From: a virus
Direction: 5' to 3' (one strand)
IMG/VR virus record: IMGVR_UViG_3300008517_000100
Coordinates: 1-23,015 of that record
Length of the DNA stretch: 23,015 bases
Part shown: piece by piece, positions 14,715 to 23,011 of the stretch
Layout: every line of letters starts with the position of its first letter
Numbering within the stretch: the first letter of the stretch is position 1
Translations under genes and position numbers: made by a program
Notes under the pieces: model-generated
Told to the model about the DNA's origin: nothing
Database searches by the model: none
What the model saw: only the letters and a program-made list of their open reading frames with translations

Positions 14715-16451
14715 ATGGCTTTTGAATTAGGAACAATACCGAGATGGGCATTTACCAATCAATTTGGTATTTTAAATGCTGGTGGTAAATTACATTTTTA
14801 TAGATCTGTAGCAAAAGATCAAAATAAAACTGTTTATCATGATGAAAATGGAATTGTGCCATACACAGACCCAATAACATTAGATGCTGTTGGAAGTGTT
14901 GGGCTTATCTATTTTAATGATGATGAACCGTATTATATAACACTTTATGATTCTACTGACACTCAATTAATATGGGATGTTGATAATTATTCGCCAGCTG
15001 GTGGCGGTGGTGGTGGCGGCGGTCTCACTGAGATTGACTATACTAACTTTGTTATTAATGGACAGTTTAGATTTTTTAATAAATTAATATTTGATTCATT
15101 ATTAGCTTCTGAGTTAGAAATAGCGGCCTATTGGTATTTTGATAAAAGTAATTTAACTGCAACAGATACATTACGATTTTTAACTTTTCCATTAGGTGTT
15201 ACGGCTCCTCCTTTTAGTCCTACATATTATTTAAGATATAATTGTACAAATGTTCCAACAGGAGAAACATATAAAGATATTTATATTAAGATTAAAGATG
15301 TAAATGTTTTTCAAGATCAACAAATAACTATATCAATAGAACAGCAGGGGACAAATCCTGCACAATTAATTGAATTTAGATATAGACAACATTTTGGTAC
15401 AGGAGGAACTCCTAGTGCTGATGTTGAAGGAGCAATTGCGGCTCACAATGTAAATGCTTCATGGGGCAAAATTAGTTCAACAACAACGTTGCCTTCTATA
15501 GGTGGTAAAACCTTAGGTACAAATAGTGATGATTATTTGGGATTAATAATACGATTGCCTTTAGATGTTACAACTCAAGTAGATATAACAAACTTTCAGG
15601 TAAATATTGGTGATAAAGTATTAGATTACGAATTTCAAACTTATGATAAAGCTCATAATGAAGCACGATCAATTTTGTTGCCTTATGATAATTATATTTC
15701 TGGGTTATATACAACAAGACATATAGATCATATAGATATTTCTGCTGGGGCTTGTACTGATAAATTAAATCATGATCTATTTAAAGTACCAGCAATTACA
15801 AAATATATAGATTCTACGTGGGCTGATGGTACTGGGAATGGTGGTTTGGCTTCTGGGGTGTCTCTTACACAAGATACTTGGTATCATTTATTTATTATAA
15901 TGGTACCACATGGTGGCGTTGATGCTGGATTTGATACAGATATTAACGCAACAAATCTTTTAGCAGATGCAGCTGTGCAAGCAAAAGGATATTTATATTA
16001 TAGACGTATATTTTCTTTCAGAACAGAAACAACAAGTATTGTTATAAGAAGTTATGGTCAAAGATATGAAACAGTAACATATTATCATGATTTTAAAGGT
16101 GATTCAATTAGTGATACAGATAATAGTTTATCTGGGAATTTAACTCTTGATGTCCCTACTGGTATATCTGTAGAGGCAATTTGTAATGTGTATGGATCTT
16201 CTGATGATTATCCGCATGTTATTAACTTTACAGCTTTATCACCTACTTTTTATGGAAGTCCGCCAGCTGCTGTTTGTGGTTCTACTTCAAAGTTTGATGG
16301 TACTAATGTATTTCGATCATATTATCAAGGTCATTTACTTACTACAACTTCTGGAACTGTCTATGGTCATTTAAAGCTTAATTCACCGAATTTTAGAGAT
16401 CTTTATTTGTCGATGACAGCAAATGGTTACAGAGATTATAGATTAGATTAA
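14715..16451 (+). CDS. Tail fibre protein with podovirus N-terminal adaptor
   Basis: 578 aa. Residues 1-92 match the virion-attachment domain of many podovirus fibres: FTNQFGILNAGGKLHFYRS (13-31), an acidic turn, then PITLDAVGSVGLIYFNDDEP and IWDVDNYSP (86-94). A run of eight glycines (96-103) is a flexible hinge. NFVINGQFRF (111-120) then opens a jelly-roll-like domain resembling the one in the 10247-10999 gene. The C-terminal part (WADGTGNGGLASG; TWYHLFIIMVPHG; YLYYRRIFSF) is of a type seen in distal fibre domains. It probably binds the cell surface; no enzyme motif is visible. The start has GGTGA 4 nt upstream. Confidence 0.85.
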   Translation: MAFELGTIPRWAFTNQFGILNAGGKLHFYRSVAKDQNKTVYHDENGIVPYTDPITLDAVGSVGLIYFNDDEPYYITLYDSTDTQLIWDVDNYSPAGGGGGGGGLTEIDYTNFVINGQFRFFNKLIFDSLLASELEIAAYWYFDKSNLTATDTLRFLTFPLGVTAPPFSPTYYLRYNCTNVPTGETYKDIYIKIKDVNVFQDQQITISIEQQGTNPAQLIEFRYRQHFGTGGTPSADVEGAIAAHNVNASWGKISSTTTLPSIGGKTLGTNSDDYLGLIIRLPLDVTTQVDITNFQVNIGDKVLDYEFQTYDKAHNEARSILLPYDNYISGLYTTRHIDHIDISAGACTDKLNHDLFKVPAITKYIDSTWADGTGNGGLASGVSLTQDTWYHLFIIMVPHGGVDAGFDTDINATNLLADAAVQAKGYLYYRRIFSFRTETTSIVIRSYGQRYETVTYYHDFKGDSISDTDNSLSGNLTLDVPTGISVEAICNVYGSSDDYPHVINFTALSPTFYGSPPAAVCGSTSKFDGTNVFRSYYQGHLLTTTSGTVYGHLKLNSPNFRDLYLSMTANGYRDYRLD

Positions 16452-16463
16452 GGAGATATAATT

Positions 16464-16778
16464 ATGGGGGCATTCAAATTTAATCCGACGACATGTAATA
16501 ATGAAGTTGGTGTTTATTTCGTTAAAAGTAGGCGTGTTGTTATAGGAACTCCATTTGGAGAAATGGCAACTTGGATAAAATCATTACAACCTGGAACTAT
16601 TGTTTTTTATAATAGCTTACTTGATGAGACAAGTGTTATAGAAACTGAAGCTGGAGAAGCGCTTCCGATAGTATGTGATAAAATTTTAACAAGTGCAACA
16701 ATAGATGGTTCACTTGAAACAACAACTGTCGTAAATATGTTTTGGATTACAACTCCTCAACAATTATCAAAATGGTAA
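16464..16778 (+). CDS. Hypothetical small protein in the fibre cluster
   Basis: 104 aa, start strongly supported by AAGGAGATATAATT before the ATG, 12 nt after the fibre stop. It appears beta-rich and compact (VGVYFVKSRRVVIGTPFG, 15-32; TTTVVNMFWITTPQQLSKW at the C-terminus), without signal peptide or membrane segment. No family is recognised. Its place between fibre genes suggests a minor structural protein or fibre assembly/chaperone partner, which is inference only. Confidence 0.85.
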   Translation: MGAFKFNPTTCNNEVGVYFVKSRRVVIGTPFGEMATWIKSLQPGTIVFYNSLLDETSVIETEAGEALPIVCDKILTSATIDGSLETTTVVNMFWITTPQQLSKW

Positions 16779-16782
16779 TAGT

Positions 16783-16941
16783 ATGAAAAGTAAAAAATAT
16801 ACGAAAAAAGCCTATAATTTTTATAAATTAATAAATATGTTTCATCATGTATATTCTAATTTATTTAGGATAACGGCTACTGGTGATGACAGAATAACTG
16901 CAATTGGTGATACAAGAATTACGGCTAATTCAGATTATTAA
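16783..16941 (+). CDS. 52-aa peptide with three RITA octad repeats
   Basis: A short gene between two structural genes, 4 nt after one and 15 nt before the next. The N-terminal 28 residues are basic and aromatic (MKSKKYTKKAYNFYKLINMF). The remainder is three tandem 8-residue units, RITATGDD, RITAIGDT and RITANSDY (residues 29-52), encoded by diverged 24-bp units, so the repeat is kept at protein level. RIT-x-x-GD repeats occur in small phage tail-region proteins, but their function is unknown to me. The ribosome binding site is poor (GGTAATAGT), so coupling to the gene upstream is likely. The exact fit into the gap and the regular repeat argue that it is real. Confidence 0.72.
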   Translation: MKSKKYTKKAYNFYKLINMFHHVYSNLFRITATGDDRITAIGDTRITANSDY

Positions 16942-16956
16942 TATAGGAGATTATAA

Positions 16957-17643
16957 ATGGCAAATGTAAAAATTAATGATTTAGTGTTGGCAGGGGCAGT
17001 ATCTGATTCTATGCAATTTGAAACAGATACAACTGGGACAGTAGCTAATAAAGTAACAGGGCAATTGATATCAGCTAAAGTTTTGGGAATAGATTTAAAA
17101 TTTAGTCCTACTTTAGCTAATGCTATCCAAACCACAAACGTGACAGTTAATGGATTAAATGAAACTACAGTTGTATTGACTGAACCAGCGGCAAATCAGT
17201 TCCAGCTTACAGCTGGCACAACAGATATGTTAGTTCAGGCGGATTGTACTGTCGATCAAGATTTATCAACAACAGCAGATGTGGCTTTTAATTCTGTTGA
17301 TTTGATAAATCAAGTTAATGAGTTTTCTACAGATGGAACATTAGCTGGTGATTCTGATTTAGCGGTGCCGACAGAAAAGGCTGTCAAAACATATGTTGAT
17401 ACAGAAATATTGTCTGGATTAGATTTTCAAACTGATGTATTTACTCCAACTCTTGGGCAAACGGCTTTTGTTTTATCAATGGCACCAGCCTCTGATAGTT
17501 CAATAGATGTATATCTTAATGGGCACTGGAATGCTATAAGAGGAGTAGATTTTACCCAAACTGGGACAACTTTTACATGGCTAGATCCAGACGGGCTTAG
17601 TCTATTAACAACCGATGAATTTGTTGTAAAATATTTGAAGTAG
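16957..17643 (+). CDS. Tail fibre-like protein
   Basis: 228 aa. The N-terminus KINDLVLAGAVSDSMQFETD (5-24) is like virion-anchoring openings of phage fibres. The middle contains LAGDSDLAVPTEKAVKTYVD (about 129-148), the s.tavPTekAVk.YVd motif found in many fibres and collar fibres. The C-terminus (FTPTLGQTAFVLSMAPASDS, then VYLNGHWNAIRGVDFTQTGT and FVVKYLK) matches a small beta domain that often ends such proteins. The start has AGGAG 6-7 nt upstream. It may be a short fibre, or an adaptor linking the tail to the 1299-aa tailspike that starts 8 nt later. Confidence 0.8.
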   Translation: MANVKINDLVLAGAVSDSMQFETDTTGTVANKVTGQLISAKVLGIDLKFSPTLANAIQTTNVTVNGLNETTVVLTEPAANQFQLTAGTTDMLVQADCTVDQDLSTTADVAFNSVDLINQVNEFSTDGTLAGDSDLAVPTEKAVKTYVDTEILSGLDFQTDVFTPTLGQTAFVLSMAPASDSSIDVYLNGHWNAIRGVDFTQTGTTFTWLDPDGLSLLTTDEFVVKYLK

Positions 17644-17651
17644 GTGAATAA

Positions 17652-20600
17652 ATGAGCAAAATTAGAAAAGATCAAACAATTATTGAATCTGAAGACCTTA
17701 TTATTTCTGGTGAATGGGAACATTCTAGTAAATTAAGTGTTGATGGTGGTTTTGTAGACACAGATGTTGTCACACCAATAGAATTGGGTGATTCATCAAA
17801 TACATCATTTACAACAATAAATAAAACAATTGTAGGCTCTGTAAATGAATCAGCTGTTATTGGTGGTTTAGGAATGACACCAACATCAAGAAAATCTGGG
17901 CTTTGTTTATGTTTTGATTTAGGAGATAACACAAAATACGAAATAAGTGATGGTGAGATTATTTTTAGGAATCAAGAAACTGGAGCTCTTGAAATAGTAT
18001 CTTTAACAAATATACCTTCTAGAACGCCTGCGAATATAGCAACTACGACTACTACTTATGTTTGGATAAATAAATATAAGGACGTACAAGAAAGGCAAAC
18101 ATTAGATTTTTATGAACATGATTTAATTGCAAATTATGTTTATATAGGGAACGTGGATCATAATGATTATACGACGATAACTAACCTTACTATTGGATTT
18201 GGCCATAATGTATATACTAATATTCAGACAATTTTTTTATATTTAGCCGAATTTGGATTACAGAATTTGACCATTAATTCTCTTACAATAAATAGTCCTA
18301 CTGATTTAACTATTAAAGTTTTAACTCAAAAATTTCAAGCGCCTTATGTTAACTCTCCTTCTTCAACACCGCCAACTCCTCCTGTGGTTGATTATTTGAA
18401 CCCGAGTATAATTCAATTACCGCAATTTATATCATCGGTATCATCCACTTTTTTATATGCTTATAAAGATAGTGGCGATCCAAGCGGCGTAACCATAACG
18501 CCAGCTTATTTATTAGATCCTGATACTTTTAGCAATACGACTACAAATGCTACAGATACTATGCTTCCTGGCAGATGGCAAAATATAAGATTTTATAGAG
18601 CAATTAGCGGTCAAGTATTTGTATATTATGATCAATTTGCTAATTCTGGAGAGGGTTATGGCACATCTGCTTTGGCATTGGCTGATTTATCAGTAAAACA
18701 AATAACTTTAGCATCTTTTACAGCAGGTAGATTTTGCTATCTTGGGGCAATAACCATTGAAGAAGGGGACACAAATTTAACTTCGGCGATTTTTACGCCA
18801 GGAACTTTATTATTAGGTGGACTTATTTCTTCCACTCCAGGAGGAGGGCCTGCTGGTGAAATGTTAGAGCAAGATAATATGATATATTTTGCCTCAGCTG
18901 GCAATGATACTTTCACGGGTAAAGACATGAATTCCCCTAAGTTAACTATTCAATCAGCTGTTAATGCTGCCTTAGCATTAACCCCAACTCCAAACAATCA
19001 ATATGTTTGTAGTTGTATTGATGCTGGAGATTTCGATGCGTTTACTATTAATGCGGAGTATATACATGTCGACGGTAAATATATTGATATAAATGATACT
19101 GATACATCTATTATTATACATAATAGTATCGTTAGATTAAGATCAGTCACGATATCATATACAGCTGCATCAGAATATTGTTTAAATAAATTTTCTGGGT
19201 CAATAATAGCCACAGTTAATATAGATAGGATGGTCGCATCTGGTACTTGTAATGGTGTTGTAATTAATAACGGGACAATAATATATACTGGTATTTTTAT
19301 TTCTGCATCAACAAGAGAAATATTTAGAGTTGCTACTGGGGCAACGGCATATATAAATTTGGAATATGGTAATGGAAAGGTTGTCGTAGAGAGTGGGGCT
19401 ACAGCATATATTAATATTAAAAATAAAGATAATGTAACGTTTGATATTGATCCTGCCGCAACAGTACATTGGGTTAATTCCCCTGAAGATAATATTATTA
19501 GAGTTGGTAGTGAAGGTAATGACTCTAATGATGGTCGAAATGTTAATAGTAAAAAATTAACCTTCACAAATGCAATAACAGCCGCCAATGCTGTAGCGAC
19601 GGCAGGGAATAGAATGGTTGTATTTTGCGAAGAGGCTATGACTATTACCACACCGCTAACCCTCACTAATCAATATGTATATATTGATGCTCCAAATGTT
19701 ATTTTAGATGCAGGGGGTAATACGGCTATTTATGTCAATAGTGCCAGTGGTGATTTTTTTGCTAAATTCAAAAGTATTAAAAATGCTTCATTATCTCTAT
19801 GGACTTTATTAATACTTAATGGCTCCGCAGCTTCATTAAATATAGTGGCTAAAAATATAGAAAATAGTGTAGTAACATATCCACTTTTCCAAGGGACTGG
19901 AGCTAATAATACTATTAGTATTACCGCAGATTATATGTTTGGCAAAGAAAATTACGAAGGGAATATATATATTGATGTAAAAGAAAAAGTAGGAGATGTT
20001 CTTTTAAATCTTACTACAAAAGGCTCATACCGAGTTGTTGATTTTGATACAACTACTTATACATTTACTAAAAATGAAGGTTCTACTGTAAATACATATT
20101 GGCTGCCTGAACAAATTAAAACACTTTATGTTGGCAAAGGAGGAATGGACTCTAATAGCGGGCGAAGTTATGAAGATAGATTATTAACGCCAGCTAGAGC
20201 ACAGGCAATTATAGGTGCGGATGGAACAAAAAACGCTACAAACCAATATAAAGTTAAGTTTGTTGATGGCGCAACATATTCTCATTCATTTACTATCGAT
20301 GGCAATAACGCCTATACAACATGGGATTTGGGTTCGGCAACGATTGATGCTGGGGCATCGATAGTAGTAAATATTACAAATACTTTTTTAGCTCCTCGTT
20401 TTATAAGTTTTGTTGGTGAAAATGCAACATTAAAAACCAATAATGCTGGGGTATCTGTAGTTGGTACTAATGCTGGTGCTACAGGTTCAGTTTATTTAGA
20501 AGGTGTTAAATTAATAAATAATGATCCGGCTGGCGGCGGTCTTTCTGCAAGAAGTCCAATTTTTGGGACAATCGTGGAGATTTATGGTTCTGTTGCTTAT

Positions 20601-21551
20601 GCAACTTTAACTCCAATTAATGCTGACGCTTCTTTTACTATTTTACAGCATACTGGAGATGGCGCCATTTATCTTGACCAAGCTGCAAAAGGTTATCTCA
20701 AAATATTACAAAAGGGTAATGGCGTTGTAACTAATAAGGCAGATAACGACTTTACATTAGAAGTAGATGGGCAATGTAACGCTGTAGTAAATGTGCAAGG
20801 AAATTCAGAAACTTATTTGAATGATGTCTCCGTTACTGGTGATTATGCTATTACAAAATCACAAACTGGGACAACAGCAGTAGTAACGGCTGAAAATGTA
20901 ATTGGAGATGGAGGCTTAAATGTTACGGAAGGTGACTTAATTGCAGACATTAAAACTTTAAATGTTAATACTCCAGCGTCTCATAATGCTATTAATGTAG
21001 CCAGTGGAGGTGTGCTATTTCTTAATACAAATACTGGTAATGGTAGATTGACAGTTGCTTCAGGAGGCGTGGCCGTCTTATCAATAAAAGATATAGCTAA
21101 CTTTACTTTTAATATTGATCCTGCATCAACAGTTTATTTTGCCAATCCTCCTGCTCCGTTACTTTTAGAAAGATGGACGAAATTAACAAATTCTAAAAAT
21201 ATAATAATTCATACGTCTATTACTACATATAATTTACTTGTTACTGAAGGATTTAGTATGCTTTCAAATTATGGTGCATTAACTTTTTCTACAGTTAGAT
21301 TACCAAATAGTACATCAGTTAATGAAAAAGATCATTTGGGCACAGAATATCATATGATGGTTGAGGCAGGCCAGACATTTAAGATGGAAGTAACTCCATC
21401 AGATGTATTGATAGTAGATGGTGCGCCAAAAACATATATATCCTCGTCTAATGTAGGAGATAATTTGAGCGTGAAATTTATGGGGAATCGTGGAGGATCA
21501 GGGAACCAATGGGTTGTTTATGATAGAAAGGGTACGTGGGTTTTTGCTTAA
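17652..21551 (+). CDS. Large tailspike / receptor-binding protein with beta-helix-type repeats
   Basis: 1299 aa, the largest gene. Residues 1-400 are a modular N-terminal part, including SGLCLCFDLGDNTKYEISDG (82-101) and a Pro/Ser/Thr linker near 233-245. Three copies of the tailspike/pectate-lyase-superfamily motif (yv...GnD.n.G....) follow: YFASAGNDTFTGKD (412-425), RVGSEGNDSNDGRN (617-630) and YVGKGGMDSNSGRS (826-839). Each opens a stretch of short Asn/Gly/Val/Ile-rich strands as in right-handed parallel beta-helices. Segments 573-610 and 1129-1166 are recognisably duplicated. The C-terminus ends GNQWVVYDRKGTWVFA. It probably binds, and may cleave, surface polysaccharide; no catalytic residues can be named. 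The start has AGGTGA 6 nt upstream. P22 gp9 is 667 aa, so this is about twice as long. Confidence 0.85.
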   Translation: MSKIRKDQTIIESEDLIISGEWEHSSKLSVDGGFVDTDVVTPIELGDSSNTSFTTINKTIVGSVNESAVIGGLGMTPTSRKSGLCLCFDLGDNTKYEISDGEIIFRNQETGALEIVSLTNIPSRTPANIATTTTTYVWINKYKDVQERQTLDFYEHDLIANYVYIGNVDHNDYTTITNLTIGFGHNVYTNIQTIFLYLAEFGLQNLTINSLTINSPTDLTIKVLTQKFQAPYVNSPSSTPPTPPVVDYLNPSIIQLPQFISSVSSTFLYAYKDSGDPSGVTITPAYLLDPDTFSNTTTNATDTMLPGRWQNIRFYRAISGQVFVYYDQFANSGEGYGTSALALADLSVKQITLASFTAGRFCYLGAITIEEGDTNLTSAIFTPGTLLLGGLISSTPGGGPAGEMLEQDNMIYFASAGNDTFTGKDMNSPKLTIQSAVNAALALTPTPNNQYVCSCIDAGDFDAFTINAEYIHVDGKYIDINDTDTSIIIHNSIVRLRSVTISYTAASEYCLNKFSGSIIATVNIDRMVASGTCNGVVINNGTIIYTGIFISASTREIFRVATGATAYINLEYGNGKVVVESGATAYINIKNKDNVTFDIDPAATVHWVNSPEDNIIRVGSEGNDSNDGRNVNSKKLTFTNAITAANAVATAGNRMVVFCEEAMTITTPLTLTNQYVYIDAPNVILDAGGNTAIYVNSASGDFFAKFKSIKNASLSLWTLLILNGSAASLNIVAKNIENSVVTYPLFQGTGANNTISITADYMFGKENYEGNIYIDVKEKVGDVLLNLTTKGSYRVVDFDTTTYTFTKNEGSTVNTYWLPEQIKTLYVGKGGMDSNSGRSYEDRLLTPARAQAIIGADGTKNATNQYKVKFVDGATYSHSFTIDGNNAYTTWDLGSATIDAGASIVVNITNTFLAPRFISFVGENATLKTNNAGVSVVGTNAGATGSVYLEGVKLINNDPAGGGLSARSPIFGTIVEIYGSVAYATLTPINADASFTILQHTGDGAIYLDQAAKGYLKILQKGNGVVTNKADNDFTLEVDGQCNAVVNVQGNSETYLNDVSVTGDYAITKSQTGTTAVVTAENVIGDGGLNVTEGDLIADIKTLNVNTPASHNAINVASGGVLFLNTNTGNGRLTVASGGVAVLSIKDIANFTFNIDPASTVYFANPPAPLLLERWTKLTNSKNIIIHTSITTYNLLVTEGFSMLSNYGALTFSTVRLPNSTSVNEKDHLGTEYHMMVEAGQTFKMEVTPSDVLIVDGAPKTYISSSNVGDNLSVKFMGNRGGSGNQWVVYDRKGTWVFA
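19368..19481 (+). repeat. Tailspike internal repeat, copy 1
   Basis: Encodes residues 573-610: GNGKVVVESGATAYINIK, then DNVTFDIDPAATVHWVNSP. It matches copy 2 (21036-21149) in phase and length, 38 residues each. Shared positions include GNG, V.SG, IK, F.IDPA.TV and the final N.P. It caps the first beta-rich block just before the second GND motif. Confidence 0.75.
21036..21149 (+). repeat. Tailspike internal repeat, copy 2
   Basis: Encodes residues 1129-1166: GNGRLTVASGGVAVLSIK, then ANFTFNIDPASTVYFANPP. Diverged copy of 19368-19481, 1668 bp away. It precedes the C-terminal domain, so both copies sit at the end of a beta-rich block. Confidence 0.75.
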
Positions 21552-21573
21552 TTAATAAAAGAGAAATTAATAA

Positions 21574-21996
21574 ATGAGTTTTTTATTTGGCACTAGGTCA
21601 TATGGCAATTTATATGGAAATGGTGTTCTTAAACATATGGTTCACCCATTTTTACAAGAATTATGTTTAAGAACAATACGTAAATGCCCTGTTGATTTTA
21701 CTATCATACAAGGGTGGAGGTCAGATGAAGCACAGAATGAGGCTTATGAGGCTGGTAATTCTAAATTAAAAGGAGGACGAAGTAATCATAATAAAACACC
21801 ATCACGTGCTGTTGATTTTTCTCCATATCCAATTGATTTTACGGATATACCTAAATATTTGGTAATTGTTAATGAATTTAAAAAAGAAGCTGTTTTGATG
21901 GGTCTTCCTATAATTTGTGGGGCAGATTGGGTTATGAGAGATTATGGGCATATTGAATTACCAAATAATGCAGAAATATCTCTTGAAATGGTTTAA
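21574..21996 (+). CDS. Endolysin, M15-family zinc peptidase
   Basis: 140 aa, of the VanY/L-alanyl-D-glutamate peptidase type, which cuts the peptide stems of peptidoglycan. Motifs: IIQGWRSDEAQNEAY (44-58), then SNHNKTPSRAVDFSPYP (70-86), supplying zinc ligands His72 and Asp81. DYGHIEL (123-129) supplies ligand His126 with Asp123 or Glu128 as likely acid/base. Length is typical for a single-domain phage endopeptidase. No signal peptide or cell-wall-binding domain is present, so export depends on a holin. Two membrane proteins follow immediately, forming a lysis cassette. The ribosome binding site is weak (AGAGAAATTAATAA). Confidence 0.92.
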   Translation: MSFLFGTRSYGNLYGNGVLKHMVHPFLQELCLRTIRKCPVDFTIIQGWRSDEAQNEAYEAGNSKLKGGRSNHNKTPSRAVDFSPYPIDFTDIPKYLVIVNEFKKEAVLMGLPIICGADWVMRDYGHIELPNNAEISLEMV

Positions 21997-22015
21997 ACTT
22001 TAATAAGGAGGATAT

Positions 22016-22249
22016 ATGAAAGAGACTAAAATATATATAAATAAAAAGGAACTGAAAATGAAAACTAAAATATTAAATTTTTGTACAAAATATGGATTTA
22101 TAATAAGCTTAACTGCTTTATTTACGCTTTTTATATCTGAAATATTTCATATTCAAAAATGGTTAATTATAATATCTTGGATATTTGTTGCTTTATTTTT
22201 TTTGTCTTATTGTTTCTCTTATTTTGTAAACAATAAAAATGACAAATGA
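22016..22249 (+). CDS. Two-TM membrane protein, candidate holin/antiholin with dual start
   Basis: 77 aa from ATG 22016 (AGGAGG 4 nt upstream), or 63 aa from the in-frame ATG 22058, which has its own AAGGA 7 nt upstream. Two hydrophobic helices are visible in the long form: YGFIISLTALFTLFISEIF (26-44) and WLIIISWIFVALFFLSYCF (49-67). A short linker and a charged NNKNDK tail complete it. The extra 14 residues of the long form, MKETKIYINKKELK, add net positive charge. This resembles dual-start holin genes such as lambda S, where the longer, more positive product inhibits. It lies between endolysin and a 3TM-family holin. A spanin is not supported (no lipobox, no periplasmic coiled coil). Function as holin is inference. 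Confidence 0.75.
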   Translation: MKETKIYINKKELKMKTKILNFCTKYGFIISLTALFTLFISEIFHIQKWLIIISWIFVALFFLSYCFSYFVNNKNDK

Positions 22250-22290
22250 TATTTTTAAAATGATTTTGAGAATGTTCATAAGGAGATAAG

Positions 22291-22659
22291 ATGAGTATAA
22301 TAGAAATAGGTGGCTTGGTGAAAGAAATAGGTAATGCTGTAGATAAGATTTTCACGTCTGATGATGAGAGATTATCAAAAGAGGTTGCAAAAGAACGTTT
22401 ACGTACTTTAATAGATACAAAACAAATATCTTTAAATGAAACTGAATCTAAAAGTCATAATATATTTGTTGCTGGATGGAGACCAGCTATAGGCTGGATA
22501 TGTGCTGTCGCGCTTTTCTATGAATATTTGTTAGTACCTATTCTGATAGATTTTGGCCTCAAATTAAATTCAATAAATATGGATGAATTATATACTGTAT
22601 TATTTGGTATTCTTGGTTTGGGCGCATTTAGAACTATTGAAAAAATTAGAAAGAAATAA
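22291..22659 (+). CDS. Holin, 3TM / gene-transfer-agent holin family
   Basis: 122 aa with AAGGAGA 5 nt before the ATG. An amphipathic, charged N-terminal half ([20 protein letters not shown], 13-32) leads to the family signature [20 protein letters not shown] (59-78), a second hydrophobic stretch to about residue 90, and a final helix [20 protein letters not shown] (101-120). GWRP..GW and LGLGafRt.EK are hallmarks of this small holin family. It acts in the inner membrane and permits the M15 endolysin upstream to reach the wall. The family is frequently annotated as holin, though direct evidence in most phages is limited. Confidence 0.88.
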   Translation: MSIIEIGGLVKEIGNAVDKIFTSDDERLSKEVAKERLRTLIDTKQISLNETESKSHNIFVAGWRPAIGWICAVALFYEYLLVPILIDFGLKLNSINMDELYTVLFGILGLGAFRTIEKIRKK

Positions 22660-22670
22660 GGGGGTATAAA

Positions 22671-22829
22671 ATGCCATTAAAAGAAGGAACATCTAAAAAA
22701 ACAATCAGCGAAAACATCTCAACAGAGATGAAAGCTGGTAAACCGCAAAAACAAGCTATCGCCATTGCTTATAAAAAAGCTGGTAAAGGTAAAAAAAAAT
22801 ACAATACTGGAAAAAAAACACGCCGTTAA
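22671..22829 (+). CDS. Small basic conserved phage protein (MPLKxGxSKKTI type)
   Basis: 52 aa, start supported by AGGGGG 6 nt upstream, 11 nt after the holin. [20 protein letters not shown] (1-20) is followed by [20 protein letters not shown] (21-40) and a very basic end with KK and RR pairs. I recognise this as a recurrent small phage protein, usually of 40-70 aa, with the core skktIseNi.tE...GkpqkQAvAIA. Its function is not established. The charge suggests nucleic-acid or acidic-partner binding. Confidence 0.82.
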   Translation: MPLKEGTSKKTISENISTEMKAGKPQKQAIAIAYKKAGKGKKKYNTGKKTRR

Positions 22830-22857
22830 CTCAAGTAAGAAAAGAAATGGAGTTATA

Positions 22858-22876
22858 TAAAAAATTACATTTTTTA
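22858..22876. terminator. AT-only dyad between converging genes
   Basis: TAAAAAAT (22858-22865) and ATTTTTTA (22869-22876) are perfect 8-bp arms with a TAC loop, located where the + strand lysis genes meet a - strand ORF and overlapping that ORF's stop codon. The position suits a bidirectional terminator, but the stem has no GC pairs, so strength is doubtful. Confidence 0.3.
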
Positions 22877-23011
22877 GAATAATTCTTGGTTATTTAATGA
22901 ATCAAAGTTTGATTCTAAATAAGACTCTTCATCAATAGTTGATACTCTAGTGTATTTATTTTTAAATAATTTAAATGAATAACCTGCATTTTCTTTTATT
23001 TGAAAAGCCAT
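22874..23011 (-). CDS. Small hypothetical ORF on the opposite strand, possibly partial
   Basis: On the - strand an ATG at 23011 opens 45 aa: MAFQIKENAGYSFKLFKNKY (1-20), then TRVSTIDEESYLESNFDSLN and NQELF, ending at TAA 22874-22876. The frame stays open to the window edge (one codon more), so the true start may lie outside and no ribosome binding site can be judged. It is the only - strand ORF here that does not overlap a + strand gene, and it would mark the switch to another transcription unit. No family is recognised; chance occurrence in AT-rich DNA is possible. Confidence 0.45.
   Translation of the reverse strand: MAFQIKENAGYSFKLFKNKYTRVSTIDEESYLESNFDSLNNQELF

Noticed and set aside
18998-19666. 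Long minus-strand ORF of 222 aa opposite the tailspike
   Set aside because: It lies wholly antisense to a well-supported gene, has low-complexity Ile/Val/Ser composition and is explained as a shadow of the beta-rich coding strand.
22016-22249. Spanin (Rz/Rz1-like) in the lysis cassette
   Set aside because: No lipobox, no nested ORF of suitable type and no periplasmic coiled coil; two TM helices fit a holin-type protein instead.
22899-22915. Perfect palindrome GAATCAAA-G-TTTGATTC as terminator or operator
   Set aside because: It falls inside the small minus-strand ORF, is AT-rich and lacks a T-tail; chance or coding is sufficient, though an operator cannot be excluded.
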